Origin: Bacteroidetes bacterium ADurb.Bin302
GTDB lineage: Bacteria; Bacteroidota; Bacteroidia; Bacteroidales; Paludibacteraceae
Length of the DNA: 6,247 nucleotides
Assembly: GCA_002069025.1 (NCBI GenBank)
Contig: MWBK01000021.1
Span: forward strand, 1-6,247
Direction of reading: 5' to 3'
Within the stretch, counting starts at the first letter, position 1, and every line of letters starts with the position of its first letter. A program made the position numbers and the translations under genes. The notes below the pieces were generated by a model that searched no databases, was not told the origin of the DNA, and was given only the letters and a program-made list of their open reading frames with translations. Below, in pieces: positions 1 to 6,247 of this stretch.

Positions 1-382
1 CTGTGCACCTGAACCAGCTAAATCGCAAGTCAAACTTGCTTTGTCGTCAGCTGCTACTGATATGTTAAGATTTTCAACATATGCTTTTCCAGTGAAGTAC
101 GTAGTTGTGTCTAATGATATCTTAACATCAAGTAATGTACCATTATTAAATGCATTATACAAGGCCTCTTGTGAATTATTGGCTGCAAAAGCAACTGTAC
201 CATCAACAGATGCTGACCAATTCTTTATTGCTGGTACTTTCTCTTTATAACCCATACCAAAAGCAATAATTTCTAATTTCTCTTTCGAGCGTAAGATCAA
301 CACCGGATATATAACATAATACTGTAGGTGTTGCTCCGATTGATATACTGGCTGTTAAACCAGTGAAGGGTGTGTCTGCCAT
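1..382 (-). CDS. Major tail tube protein, TP901-like, frame-disrupted and partial
   Basis: This is the predicted tail tube subunit. From the ATG at 382 (AAAGGAG eleven bases upstream) the frame reads MADTPFTGLTASISIGATPT and then YISGVDLTLERE. It then loses similarity and stops with TAA at 247-245 after 45 codons. In the +1 frame the protein continues from position 282 as EKLEIIAFGMGYKEKVPAIK, then NWSASVDGTVAF, and stays open to the window edge. Together these form one typical Firmicutes tail tube protein: the ISGVDLTLE strand followed by the KVPAIKNWSASVDGT block. The junction lies at 286-280, where GAAAGAG carries one base too many for a continuous frame. The downstream frame has no convincing start (GTG at 303 and ATG at 255 lack ribosome sites). 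The break could be a real mutation, an assembly error at an A run, or much less likely programmed +1 frameshifting. The C-terminus is outside the window. Confidence 0.82.
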
Positions 383-388
383 TTTTTA

Positions 389-775
389 CTATTCTCCTTT
401 ATAAATTATTTTATATGTCGCTCTGAATATGTGTAACATTTTTTCATCACGTCCCACATACTTAAAACCATTTACAGGTATTATATCGACATTATTTTGA
501 TGTATACCTTCTGCCAATTCATTCCATATATCTGTACAAATAGGCATTGCTTCTGAATATTTACCAGATCTACAAGTAATCAATAATGTAGGATATATAA
601 TTGGTTCGTAACCACCAAAAAACGTTGTAGCTTTATGACCCTCATCCGATTCATTCATTGTGCTTAATGTAATAGAAACACAATCCTTGTGTTCGGCACT
701 TAAATTACCATAAACTATTGGATATTCTATATCTAATAATGTTCCTATAAATTCAGGTATTTCTAAGAGTGTCAT
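389..775 (-). CDS. Tail terminator / minor capsid protein candidate
   Basis: This 128-residue protein is probably the tail-to-head joining or tail terminator protein that caps the tail tube (SPP1 gp17-like or lambda gpU-like position; Minor_capsid_3-type family is my best guess). The N-terminal helix (TLLEIPEFIGTLLDIEYPIV) is followed by strands around DCVSITLST and PTLLITCRSG, then a helix (EAMPICTDIWNELAEGI) and a final strand pair ending HIFRATYKIIYKGE. That helix-strand layout is typical of tail terminators. It lies directly before the tail tube gene, the usual order. The ATG overlaps the previous TGA (ATGA), and AAGG and GAGG lie just upstream. Its TAG stop is six bases before the tube ATG and falls downstream of that gene's ribosome site. 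Family assignment is moderate; the gene itself is secure. Confidence 0.8.
   Translation of the reverse strand: MTLLEIPEFIGTLLDIEYPIVYGNLSAEHKDCVSITLSTMNESDEGHKATTFFGGYEPIIYPTLLITCRSGKYSEAMPICTDIWNELAEGIHQNNVDIIPVNGFKYVGRDEKMLHIFRATYKIIYKGE
394..400 (-). promoter_or_regulatory. Ribosome binding site of the tail tube gene
   Basis: AAAGGAG overlaps the last sense codons of the preceding gene, eleven bases before the ATG at 382. It supports 382 as the true start, and therefore a real frame break downstream. Confidence 0.7.
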
Positions 776-1083
776 ACTAAAACCTCATATCCTTCTATAC
801 GACCATCAGGCATAATCAATGTTGTTACTTCCGCAACATAATTACCATCTAATGTATCCATCCAACACTTCAATCTTACTCTGCCTAACTGCTCAAACGG
901 TATGAAATATAATGTTTTTGTAAGATACACATCACCGTTTTTTCCTAAGACTACCTTTTCATATGGCTCTTTTCTACAAGCAAATTTCTTAACAGAGCCC
1001 GCTACTGGATCGCCATATTGATCCACTTCTCCTGATATTATACACTCAACAGTTTGATTAGCATATCTCTCTAATATCGACAT
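772..1083 (-). CDS. Head completion/stopper candidate, phage minor capsid protein type
   Basis: This 103-residue protein is probably the head-completion or stopper protein that closes the connector channel (SPP1 gp16-like position; Minor_capsid_1-type family is my best guess). It is predicted to be mostly beta: CIISGEVDQYGDPVAGSVKK, then GDVYLTKTLYFIPFEQLGRV, then DGNYVAEVTTLIMPDGRIEG. This suits a small barrel-like neck protein. A longer frame opens at an ATG at 1137, but that extension is Cys/Arg-rich, lies fully inside the connector gene and has no good ribosome site. The ATG at 1083 has AGGAGG nine bases upstream and is preferred. It overlaps the connector by 13 bases and its own TGA overlaps the next ATG. 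The role is inferred from size and gene order more than from a clear motif. Confidence 0.78.
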   Translation of the reverse strand: MSILERYANQTVECIISGEVDQYGDPVAGSVKKFACRKEPYEKVVLGKNGDVYLTKTLYFIPFEQLGRVRLKCWMDTLDGNYVAEVTTLIMPDGRIEGYEVLV

Positions 1084-1517
1084 ATACCATATCCTCCTAT
1101 TAAGCAAGATAATAATACACGTACAGCATCGTCGCAAATCGCCGTCAGCGGATCGCTTGAGGAGCTTGAGGAGGTACTGTATGTTTCGGAGACGTGGCCT
1201 ATGGTGAAACTTTTTAATCCCTTTGGCTTCTGATTTGGTATGGCACCACCAATTGACAATGCTTCTATTACTTCAGCCGGTTTTATTGTATCAACCGATA
1301 CGACCGACTGATTTATATATCTAGGAAAACATGTCGTTTGTGTGACGTCATATACTCTGCCAACGAAAGGAAGTCTCTCAATTTTCTCAAAGGCTCTAGT
1401 GAGTAATACAGTCTTAGAGGCATCATCTAAATCAGACCAGTATAGATACTCTTTATCTGTTTGTAGATAGTGCGTATCGATATATGTATTAGCTTCTTCA
1501 ACTGTATTGTAACTCAT
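1071..1517 (-). CDS. Head-tail connector/adaptor protein, DnaT-like family
   Basis: This 148-residue protein is the predicted adaptor that binds beneath the portal ring after packaging. The N-terminus (MSYNTVEEANTYIDTHY), the WSDLDDASKTVLLTRAFEKI helix, and the LPFVGR and CFPR motifs near residues 49-66 match the small phage proteins annotated as putative DnaT-like or head-tail connector. This family commonly follows the capsid gene. The DnaT name is historical; no DNA replication role is implied. The C-terminus is helical (CDDAVRVLLSCLIGGYGI), as expected for an adaptor. Residues 116-121 are six serines, encoded by a 9-base unit (TCCTCAAGC) repeated twice, in a loop before the C-terminal helix. 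The ATG overlaps the preceding TGA, with AGAGGT close upstream. Its last 13 bases overlap the next gene, and it ends in TAG. Confidence 0.85.
   Translation of the reverse strand: MSYNTVEEANTYIDTHYLQTDKEYLYWSDLDDASKTVLLTRAFEKIERLPFVGRVYDVTQTTCFPRYINQSVVSVDTIKPAEVIEALSIGGAIPNQKPKGLKSFTIGHVSETYSTSSSSSSDPLTAICDDAVRVLLSCLIGGYGICRY
1093..1098 (-). promoter_or_regulatory. Ribosome binding site that decides the stopper-candidate start
   Basis: A full AGGAGG lies nine bases before the ATG at 1083, inside the last codons of the connector gene. The alternative in-frame ATG at 1137 has no comparable site, so the shorter protein is chosen. Confidence 0.78.
1155..1172. repeat. 9-bp perfect tandem duplication inside the connector gene
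   Basis: The unit GCTTGAGGA occurs twice head to tail on the plus strand. On the coding strand it reads TCCTCAAGC twice, encoding six consecutive serines in the connector protein. It keeps the frame and probably arose by slippage. Confidence 0.85.
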
Positions 1518-2125
1518 CTTGACCTCTGTATCAGTTCGACCTCTTTAGATAATAGAGGTCTTGTTCCTTCTGGATCGATTGTTATTCTCTCAACTGCCTG
1601 CATACCAGCAAATTTTGTTTGTACACTTGCGGGCAATGTGCCTATGTATGCTGTTGCCCACGAGCCAGAAAGTGTATCTGGTACTACAGTGGATGACAAC
1701 TCTACATTACGCACATTTAAGTAATATTCGTAACGTGTGACACCAGCATCAAATGATAAACTTAGCTGCCTGTAATTAGTGACCTTAGCCACATTAACAT
1801 AAGCACCCAAGTACTCAACATCATCTCTATAAAATACAAAGAAGTCAGCTGCCGCCATTCCTGCGGATGCTAACGTACCGCCGTCCCACGCATACATAAT
1901 ATCCTCATAAGTTGTTTCAGCAGGTATGGCAGCACCAATACCAATCCAGTAACCCATTGCGCCAGCTCCATTTTTATGATATCTAAGATTCTTCGCTGTT
2001 ATGGTTGCAATGCCCGTTGTCTTATCATACGTTACCGCATAATCAGACGCAAGCTCTGCATCCGTATACAACTCATTAGTATCATGTATAGGCGCTTTTA
2101 TTACTGTATTCTCATCAAATGCCAT
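1514..2125 (-). CDS. Unrecognised phage structural protein between capsid and connector genes (possible head decoration protein)
   Basis: I do not recognise the family of this 203-residue protein. It starts 22 bases after the capsid stop and its TGA overlaps the connector ATG (ATGA), so it is embedded in the head operon and is probably a virion or assembly protein. It has no cysteine, signal peptide or membrane segment. Residues 28-65 (beginning DYAVTYDKTTGIATITAKN) alternate hydrophobic and polar residues like beta strands, followed by a Gly/Ala-rich GAGAMGYWIGIGAAIPA segment. Residues 92-145 are also strand-like with many Tyr and Phe (DFFVFYRDDVEYLGAYVNV). The C-terminal 40 residues (from QAVERITIDPEGTRPLLSKE) are more charged. 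A beta-sandwich decoration or head-fibre role would fit the position, but this is inference; a neck-associated role is the main alternative. The start at 2125 follows AGAGG by eight bases. Confidence 0.8.
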   Translation of the reverse strand: MAFDENTVIKAPIHDTNELYTDAELASDYAVTYDKTTGIATITAKNLRYHKNGAGAMGYWIGIGAAIPAETTYEDIMYAWDGGTLASAGMAAADFFVFYRDDVEYLGAYVNVAKVTNYRQLSLSFDAGVTRYEYYLNVRNVELSSTVVPDTLSGSWATAYIGTLPASVQTKFAGMQAVERITIDPEGTRPLLSKEVELIQRSR

Positions 2126-2133
2126 GACTTATA

Positions 2134-2138
2134 CCTCT
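2134..2138 (-). promoter_or_regulatory. Ribosome binding site of the unrecognised structural gene
   Basis: AGAGG, within a purine-rich run, lies eight bases before the ATG at 2125. It is a weaker match than the capsid gene's site and is consistent with lower expression. Confidence 0.65.
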
Positions 2139-2147
2139 TTCTTTTTC

Positions 2148-3092
2148 TTATTCATTAGCACTAACAATATCACCAGTTCTGATTAATGTTGCATTATAGT
2201 CATTAGGAAGCATCCAAAGATCATGGTACACACGATGATCAACAGCCCATGAATTTGAAGGCTGATATTCATCTGGTCCAAACACTCTGACTTTATCCTG
2301 TTTCATAACGGCAACTGGTCCGCCTGTTGGTACTATAATCCACTTAATGTCTTTAGCCCCTGCTGCTGCTCTAAATCCGCCCGCTTCCTGACCAGTTGTT
2401 GTACCGTCAAGGAAGTTGTACGCCGTCTTAAGTCTTGCGCTAGGCATTATGATAAGTGGATTACCGTCAATAGATTTTACCTTAGTATTAACTAAGCCAT
2501 TGTTCATATTGACATAATCAAGATTGTGTATCCATTCTCTACCAAAGTAATCTCTAGTAAATCCGGACATCAATATTGAAAATTGTACACCCTCACCATA
2601 TGCGTCTCTTAGTCTTGTTAAGTCATCAGCAAGTGTTAGTGTTATTGTTTCTTTTTCGATGTCTGTTGCAATGATACCCGATGGATTTTCTGTACTAACA
2701 ATTGAGAACATCTTACTGATACGATAACAATCTATTTCTGGGATAACCCATTTTGCAAAATACTCTTTTAGTATATTGGCTACTGATAGAATAAAACCTG
2801 TATCATCATTATCGATATAATCAATAAGGAATCTACGACCTCTATCAACCTGCATAGTGTAATCTTTTTTTGCACCATCTGCATAACCAGTTACATAACC
2901 AAGTATTTTATCGTAGTTCGCCATACCTTGTACAGAGAACTCAGTGAAGGTCATTGTTTTTCCACCTTTGTATGTTCCCTGAAGTTTGGCTACGTTACTC
3001 TCCATCCATGCTGTCTGTGCACCCCAGACATACTGTTTGTATAATCCGGGAAGTACTTTTGTTTGCACGAGGTTTGTTAAATTGTGTGGCAT
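2148..3092 (-). CDS. Major capsid protein, HK97-fold type
   Basis: This 314-residue protein is the predicted capsid shell subunit. The call rests on position directly after the scaffold gene, on length, and on recognisable family blocks. The N-terminus (LTNLVQTKVLPGLYKQYVWG) lacks the long cleavable delta domain of HK97 gp5, consistent with a separate scaffold gene. Residues 60-97 include a segment ending DRGRRFLIDYIDNDD, and residues 116-128 read VIPEIDCYRISKM; both resemble the E-loop/spine-helix region of Firmicutes phage capsid proteins. Residues 246-270 (AKDIKWIIVPTGGPVAVMKQ onwards) and the segment DHRVYHDLWML near 285-295 fit the C-terminal P- and A-domain strands. The only cysteine is at 122. 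The start at 3092 has AAAGGAG eight bases upstream, one of the strongest sites here, as expected for an abundant product. The HK97 fold is inferred from motifs and synteny, not from a structure. Confidence 0.92.
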   Translation of the reverse strand: MPHNLTNLVQTKVLPGLYKQYVWGAQTAWMESNVAKLQGTYKGGKTMTFTEFSVQGMANYDKILGYVTGYADGAKKDYTMQVDRGRRFLIDYIDNDDTGFILSVANILKEYFAKWVIPEIDCYRISKMFSIVSTENPSGIIATDIEKETITLTLADDLTRLRDAYGEGVQFSILMSGFTRDYFGREWIHNLDYVNMNNGLVNTKVKSIDGNPLIIMPSARLKTAYNFLDGTTTGQEAGGFRAAAGAKDIKWIIVPTGGPVAVMKQDKVRVFGPDEYQPSNSWAVDHRVYHDLWMLPNDYNATLIRTGDIVSANE

Positions 3093-3100
3093 TTCTTATT

Positions 3101-3107
3101 CTCCTTT
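3101..3107 (-). promoter_or_regulatory. Ribosome binding site of the major capsid gene
   Basis: AAAGGAG lies eight bases before the ATG at 3092, in the 27-base gap after the scaffold gene. An A-rich flank and good spacing suit a highly translated gene. Confidence 0.78.
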
Positions 3108-3119
3108 TTCTTATAAATT

Positions 3120-3692
3120 TTATTGCATTGCAGGTACATCAAAGTTAAATATACTATTTAAAGTCTTATCTAATGTACCCAATTCCGTACCATCGTTGCC
3201 ACCATTTTTACCAGTTCCATCCGGAACTTTTTCGGTGAACAACGCAGGTTTACTTTCTTTCCAAGTTTTGATTACCTCGTCGATACCTACAAGGGCGCCA
3301 TTGGCATCTAACTTCAAGTTTTCTTTTGAGAACTTTGGTGAATCATATAATAGCTCGGCATCAAGTGCACCTACATCTCGCAGTTTTGACAGAGCTGCGT
3401 CCCTGATCTTCATTGACGTAAGTTGTTCATCAAACTGTTTTACAAGTTCATTTTCTTTAGCTTTTACAGCTTTGTCGATGTCCTCTTGTGTAAACTTCTT
3501 TGATGAGTCCCCTTCGTCTTTTTGTTCATACTCGGCTACTTTTGCACTTAGCTCTTTACGTTCATCGTTAACTTTCTTAAAACGATCATACGGTATCACG
3601 TTCCAATCAAAGTCATCACCAACTTCCGTATCAACCAAGGCTAAAGTATCCTTTGATAAAACTTTCTTTAGTTTGTCATAAAATGTTGACAT
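3120..3692 (-). CDS. Phage scaffolding protein, GP20-like family
   Basis: This 190-residue protein is the predicted internal scaffold that directs capsid protein assembly and leaves before or during packaging. It lies between portal and major capsid genes, the standard place for a scaffold. It is highly charged with no cysteines. A predicted helix or coiled coil runs from about residue 36 to 105 (RFKKVNDERKELSAKVAEYE, then a long Lys/Glu helix from about 68), interrupted by the linker EGDSSKK. Residues 120-153 (KENLKLDANGALVGIDEVIK, then KESKPALF) match the C-terminal signature I associate with GP20-type scaffold proteins. A Gly/Asn-rich linker (about 158-168) precedes a short C-terminal helix (LDKTLNSIF), a plausible capsid-binding tail. 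No protease domain is visible here or in the neighbouring genes, so scaffold exit rather than self-cleavage is the simpler model (inference). The start at 3692 is supported by GGGAGG six bases upstream. Confidence 0.9.
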   Translation of the reverse strand: MSTFYDKLKKVLSKDTLALVDTEVGDDFDWNVIPYDRFKKVNDERKELSAKVAEYEQKDEGDSSKKFTQEDIDKAVKAKENELVKQFDEQLTSMKIRDAALSKLRDVGALDAELLYDSPKFSKENLKLDANGALVGIDEVIKTWKESKPALFTEKVPDGTGKNGGNDGTELGTLDKTLNSIFNFDVPAMQ

Positions 3693-3698
3693 TCAAAT

Positions 3699-3704
3699 CC
3701 TCCC
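3699..3704 (-). promoter_or_regulatory. Ribosome binding site of the scaffold gene
   Basis: GGGAGG lies six bases before the ATG at 3692, in the 39-base gap after the portal gene. Confidence 0.75.
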
Positions 3705-3731
3705 ATTTAACGTCTGTCGACGATTTATATG

Positions 3732-5258
3732 TTAATTCTGCTTCGCAGGATTTACATTCGTTATAGCTGTTTTACTACCTTTAGTTGATGCAACTTGACC
3801 TTTCTTAGGCCCTGGTCCAGCATTCTTTTGTTCTGGATCATTTGCATCAAGATTTGCTTGTTCGCGTTCTATCATTTCTTCTGCACGCTTGTCAATATCC
3901 TTTATCCATTGATCTGCTTCTTTATCTGTAATATCCAAATAACGCATTATTGCTTCCTTTATCGGCATTATAGTGTTCTCACCACAAGCCAGCTTAGCTA
4001 ATTCAAGCAATTCTCTTGGATCATTAGGTAATCCATCCGACCAAACGACTGATATATCATTCGGCTTAAAGGCTTGAGGATAACCCTTAGAAGAGAGGAT
4101 CGAGAGTAATCTTTTTACATGAATGGTCAATGAATTTGATATACGCCTCGCTTTAGCCAATGGAGTAACCATCTTAGCACGCATAGCAGCTCCGCTAACA
4201 GCTTGGAAAGTACTATCTCGTGCACCCGCTAATGCTGAACCCATTTCACTAAGTATATATAGTTGATCAACTAAAAATTCCATTTGTTTGAATGACGCTT
4301 CAAGCTGACCATCCCATGTTAAATATTTTGGGTCCTTGTCTTCAGGCATAGTCGCAAAATATCTACCTGGCTTAAATGTGAGTTCCTTTGTTACAGGATC
4401 CGCTTTTAAAAGTGAAATAGGACCCGTTAAAATAGGATCCGCATGTTTGTCCAATATAGTACTTACTTGTGCAACACGCGTAGCAAGTTCAGATATTGTC
4501 GAATCAATGTTCATATAATCATCGTCACCATATACTGTGTCAGTTGTTTTAAAAGCACGTATATGCATAACGGCATTTACAGTTAATCCTGTTGGTACTT
4601 TTCTTTCGCTCACTAATGCCAAAATTTGTCTATCAACAGAGGATGATTTGAAGACTTTTTCAATGTAGTAACCTACCTCATGGATTTGAGCAGTTAAATA
4701 CCAATCAGGATTAAGCTCGTCCCCACGATTTTCTGTCCAACACAATACATGTTTAATCTCAGTGTTTGTTCCATCTTGTGATACGACAGGAAACCATTGG
4801 GATGGGTCCCATACGGTAAAAGTATATTTTTCCCCGCTTTTATACAAACGCCATATAGCGTCACCGTACCTGCTTATGTCTATTACTGTTGAATACATCT
4901 TGGCATCGAAGTCGTTATCGTCACGAATTGTATCTAAAATGTCAGAGCTACCTTCAGTCTTTGCCGTTATGTTTGGATATTCACCACAGACTAAATCAGC
5001 CATTTTTAATGTCATTAATTTCGGATAACCTAATACAATCGGAAAGGATATTAAATTATCGAAATTACCTATTACACGTGTTATTCTACTTATATAAGTA
5101 TTATATTCCTCTGGTACATCAGTACGGAATAACATCCTATTTATTCTATAAGTATCCAAACGTGCACGCTCATTATACGGCGGGAAGCACTGACCCACTT
5201 CAAGCCATGATAAATCGTGTAACATTATTGATTTGTCGAACGAATCATTACTTGGCAT
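3732..5258 (-). CDS. Phage portal protein, SPP1 gp6-like family
   Basis: This 508-residue protein is the predicted portal: a ring at one capsid vertex through which DNA enters and leaves, and the docking site for the terminase and neck proteins. Length and position directly after the terminase fit the SPP1 gp6-type family. The N-terminal half (about residues 50-240) is mixed alpha/beta and contains a VWDPSQWFPVVS segment at about 149-160. Residues 310-390 are largely helical (QMEFLVDQLYILSEMGSALA, then AAMRAKMVTPLAKARRI), as expected for the stem and crown-proximal helices. Residues 404-456 (from VVWSDGLPNDPRELLELA) match the conserved C-terminal part of the family, which ends in helices. The last 40 residues or so are rich in Asn, Gly, Pro and Lys and are probably disordered. 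The start at 5258 is supported by CAGGAG seven bases upstream, and TAATG couples it to the terminase. No Mu gpF-like minor head gene follows. Assignment is by motif and synteny. Confidence 0.93.
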   Translation of the reverse strand: MPSNDSFDKSIMLHDLSWLEVGQCFPPYNERARLDTYRINRMLFRTDVPEEYNTYISRITRVIGNFDNLISFPIVLGYPKLMTLKMADLVCGEYPNITAKTEGSSDILDTIRDDNDFDAKMYSTVIDISRYGDAIWRLYKSGEKYTFTVWDPSQWFPVVSQDGTNTEIKHVLCWTENRGDELNPDWYLTAQIHEVGYYIEKVFKSSSVDRQILALVSERKVPTGLTVNAVMHIRAFKTTDTVYGDDDYMNIDSTISELATRVAQVSTILDKHADPILTGPISLLKADPVTKELTFKPGRYFATMPEDKDPKYLTWDGQLEASFKQMEFLVDQLYILSEMGSALAGARDSTFQAVSGAAMRAKMVTPLAKARRISNSLTIHVKRLLSILSSKGYPQAFKPNDISVVWSDGLPNDPRELLELAKLACGENTIMPIKEAIMRYLDITDKEADQWIKDIDKRAEEMIEREQANLDANDPEQKNAGPGPKKGQVASTKGSKTAITNVNPAKQN

Positions 5259-6247
5259 TAATATACTCCTGATAAACTATTTTTTGCATATGTGTATATT
5301 GCGTATCTATCTGAATCACATGCGTGGTCGTGAATCTTCAATGGTCTATCAATTCCCATACTTGAGGCGGTTGCATCCCATGCATACGAACTATATTCTT
5401 GGACAGTGTTTGTACACGATGGATCTATAACATACATACCCTTTTGTAACATATTACCAACAACACGAATACCATTTATAACATCATTATCGGCATTAGC
5501 TACTATATAACCCGCCCTCAGCAATTCTAATTTCCACGATGATGCTGAAGGATCAACATATACCATTCGCACACCACCACAATCATCTATCTCTGGAAAC
5601 CCAGCTAACCAATTTTGAAAATCAATTAAAAACTCACCATCAGTTTTTTGTGTTGGTACTGTCTGTTTAGATACGTCGTAATAATATTCAGCCCGCTTAT
5701 ACATTCTACCACTTCTAAAACATGCCATAAGCGACCAACTCATAACAGTGGATGTTCCGTAGTCGCATCCAACTATAAATGCAATCACCGGATCATTTAA
5801 TATATCATTACCATATCTTAAAACCAATTCATCCTTATTCTTATATGTAGGTATCGGCAATGCTTTTACATGATCATCTACCTTAAACATGTCATAGATC
5901 ATACCTTCTGCGATTACCCACAATCCAAGTATATACCTTTTATAGAATACACCAAAGTACATTTGCTTTAATGATTCCATATACTCGGTAGGTAAGTTTG
6001 GATTATCATCCATTGTAAAATGCCAAACTTTTTTATTTACAATACCCGCATTCATTATGTACCCTGTATAAAACCAATGATACGGTGAATCCGGATTACA
6101 GTTACAAAAGCAACTAGCACCTTCCACGGACATACGAGCCATTAACTGTGCAAAGAAACTTTCAGGATAGAGACTCGCTTCATCGCAATATGCTCCAGCT
6201 ATAGTTGCTCCACGAATCTTTGCTTCTGCACCCTCGTTTGTAGCTCC
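5258..6247 (-). CDS. Phage terminase large subunit, PBSX-like (partial, N-terminus outside window)
   Basis: This is the DNA-packaging motor: an ATPase that translocates the genome through the portal and a nuclease that cuts the concatemer. The frame is open to the window edge, giving 329 visible residues, so the internal Met at 6142 is not the start. The N-terminal Walker A region is missing. Visible residues 16-25 (IAGAYCDEAS) carry the Walker B Asp-Glu pair at 22-23. Residues 50-58 (CNPDSPYHW) match the coupling-motif region of PBSX-type terminases. GLWVIAEGMIYDMF begins at about residue 108, at the ATPase-nuclease junction. The RNase H-like nuclease acids are probably Asp162 (VGCDYG), Asp232 (VYVDPS) and one of the Asp residues in DHACDSDRY near 307-313. 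Cysteines at 46, 48 and 50 form a CxCxC stretch before the NPDSP motif. The TAA stop overlaps the portal ATG by one base. Family assignment is from motif recognition; a small subunit would be expected just beyond 6247. Confidence 0.95.
   Translation of the reverse strand, partial: GATNEGAEAKIRGATIAGAYCDEASLYPESFFAQLMARMSVEGASCFCNCNPDSPYHWFYTGYIMNAGIVNKKVWHFTMDDNPNLPTEYMESLKQMYFGVFYKRYILGLWVIAEGMIYDMFKVDDHVKALPIPTYKNKDELVLRYGNDILNDPVIAFIVGCDYGTSTVMSWSLMACFRSGRMYKRAEYYYDVSKQTVPTQKTDGEFLIDFQNWLAGFPEIDDCGGVRMVYVDPSASSWKLELLRAGYIVANADNDVINGIRVVGNMLQKGMYVIDPSCTNTVQEYSSYAWDATASSMGIDRPLKIHDHACDSDRYAIYTYAKNSLSGVY
5266..5270 (-). promoter_or_regulatory. Ribosome binding site of the portal gene
   Basis: AGGAG lies seven bases before the portal ATG, inside the end of the terminase gene. 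With the TAATG junction it indicates coupled translation and fixes the portal start at 5258. Confidence 0.75.

Noticed and set aside
1..255. A separate short gene starting at the internal ATG at 255
   Set aside because: There is no ribosome site upstream, and it would lack the conserved N-terminal tube strand that is encoded just upstream in the other frame.
245..1073. Possible stop-codon reassignment, as seen in some gut phages, to explain the broken tail tube gene
   Set aside because: TAA, TAG and TGA all act as natural stops at the ends of genes in this window. The tube defect is a change of frame, not a read-through stop.
1084..1137. N-terminal extension of the stopper candidate from an ATG at 1137
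   Set aside because: The extension (MRRCCTCIIILLNRRIWY) is frame-shadow sequence inside the connector gene and lacks a ribosome site. The ATG at 1083 has a full AGGAGG.
2986..3681. Long open frame of 231 codons on the plus strand, plus other plus-strand frames across the window
   Set aside because: They lie antisense to scaffold, capsid, portal and other genes with clear family features. They have low-complexity Ser/Phe/Leu-rich translations and no ribosome sites or synteny, so they are shadows.
3711..3722. Small inverted repeat CGTC/GACG in the portal-scaffold gap, considered as a terminator or operator
   Set aside because: The stem is only 4 bp with a 4-base loop and no T run follows on the coding strand. 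It is too weak to call, and an internal terminator would cut off the capsid genes.
5258..6142. Terminase starting at the Met at 6142
   Set aside because: The same frame is open to the window edge, and the Walker B motif (AYCDEAS) lies upstream of that Met, so the gene is a partial one running off the window.

Overview
This window is an ordinary but nearly complete head-morphogenesis module of a tailed double-stranded DNA phage or prophage. Every credible gene lies on the minus strand, so the genes are described here from high to low coordinates. I see no host genes, RNA genes, CRISPR, insertion sequences, integrase or attachment site. AT-rich composition, strong AGGAGG-type Shine-Dalgarno sites, and PBSX-, SPP1- and TP901-like protein families suggest a phage of a low-GC Gram-positive host, possibly a gut Clostridia-like Firmicute. 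The host call is inference. TAA, TAG and TGA all terminate genes here, so the standard bacterial code is in use.

Layout in transcription order: large terminase subunit (6247-5258, N-terminal part cut by the window edge); portal (5258-3732); scaffolding protein (3692-3120); major capsid protein (3092-2148); an unrecognised 203-residue protein (2125-1514); DnaT-like head-tail connector/adaptor (1517-1071); a small head-completion/stopper candidate (1083-772); a tail terminator/minor capsid candidate (775-389); and the major tail tube protein (382 to beyond position 1), whose reading frame is broken by +1 near position 283. Gaps are 39 bp at most and several genes overlap by 1 to 13 bp, so the set is very probably one operon with translational coupling. 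No stretch over 300 bases lacks a gene.

How the genes work together: scaffold and capsid protein co-assemble on the portal ring to form the procapsid. The terminase docks on the portal, pumps DNA in and cuts it. Connector and stopper then close the portal channel, and the terminator joins the tail tube to the head. A tube protein follows the neck genes with no sheath gene between them, which favours a long non-contractile (siphovirus-type) tail.

The two points most worth a second look are the single-base frame disruption in the otherwise well-conserved tail tube gene and the unrecognised protein encoded between the capsid and connector genes. I found no novel defence, mobile or regulatory system.
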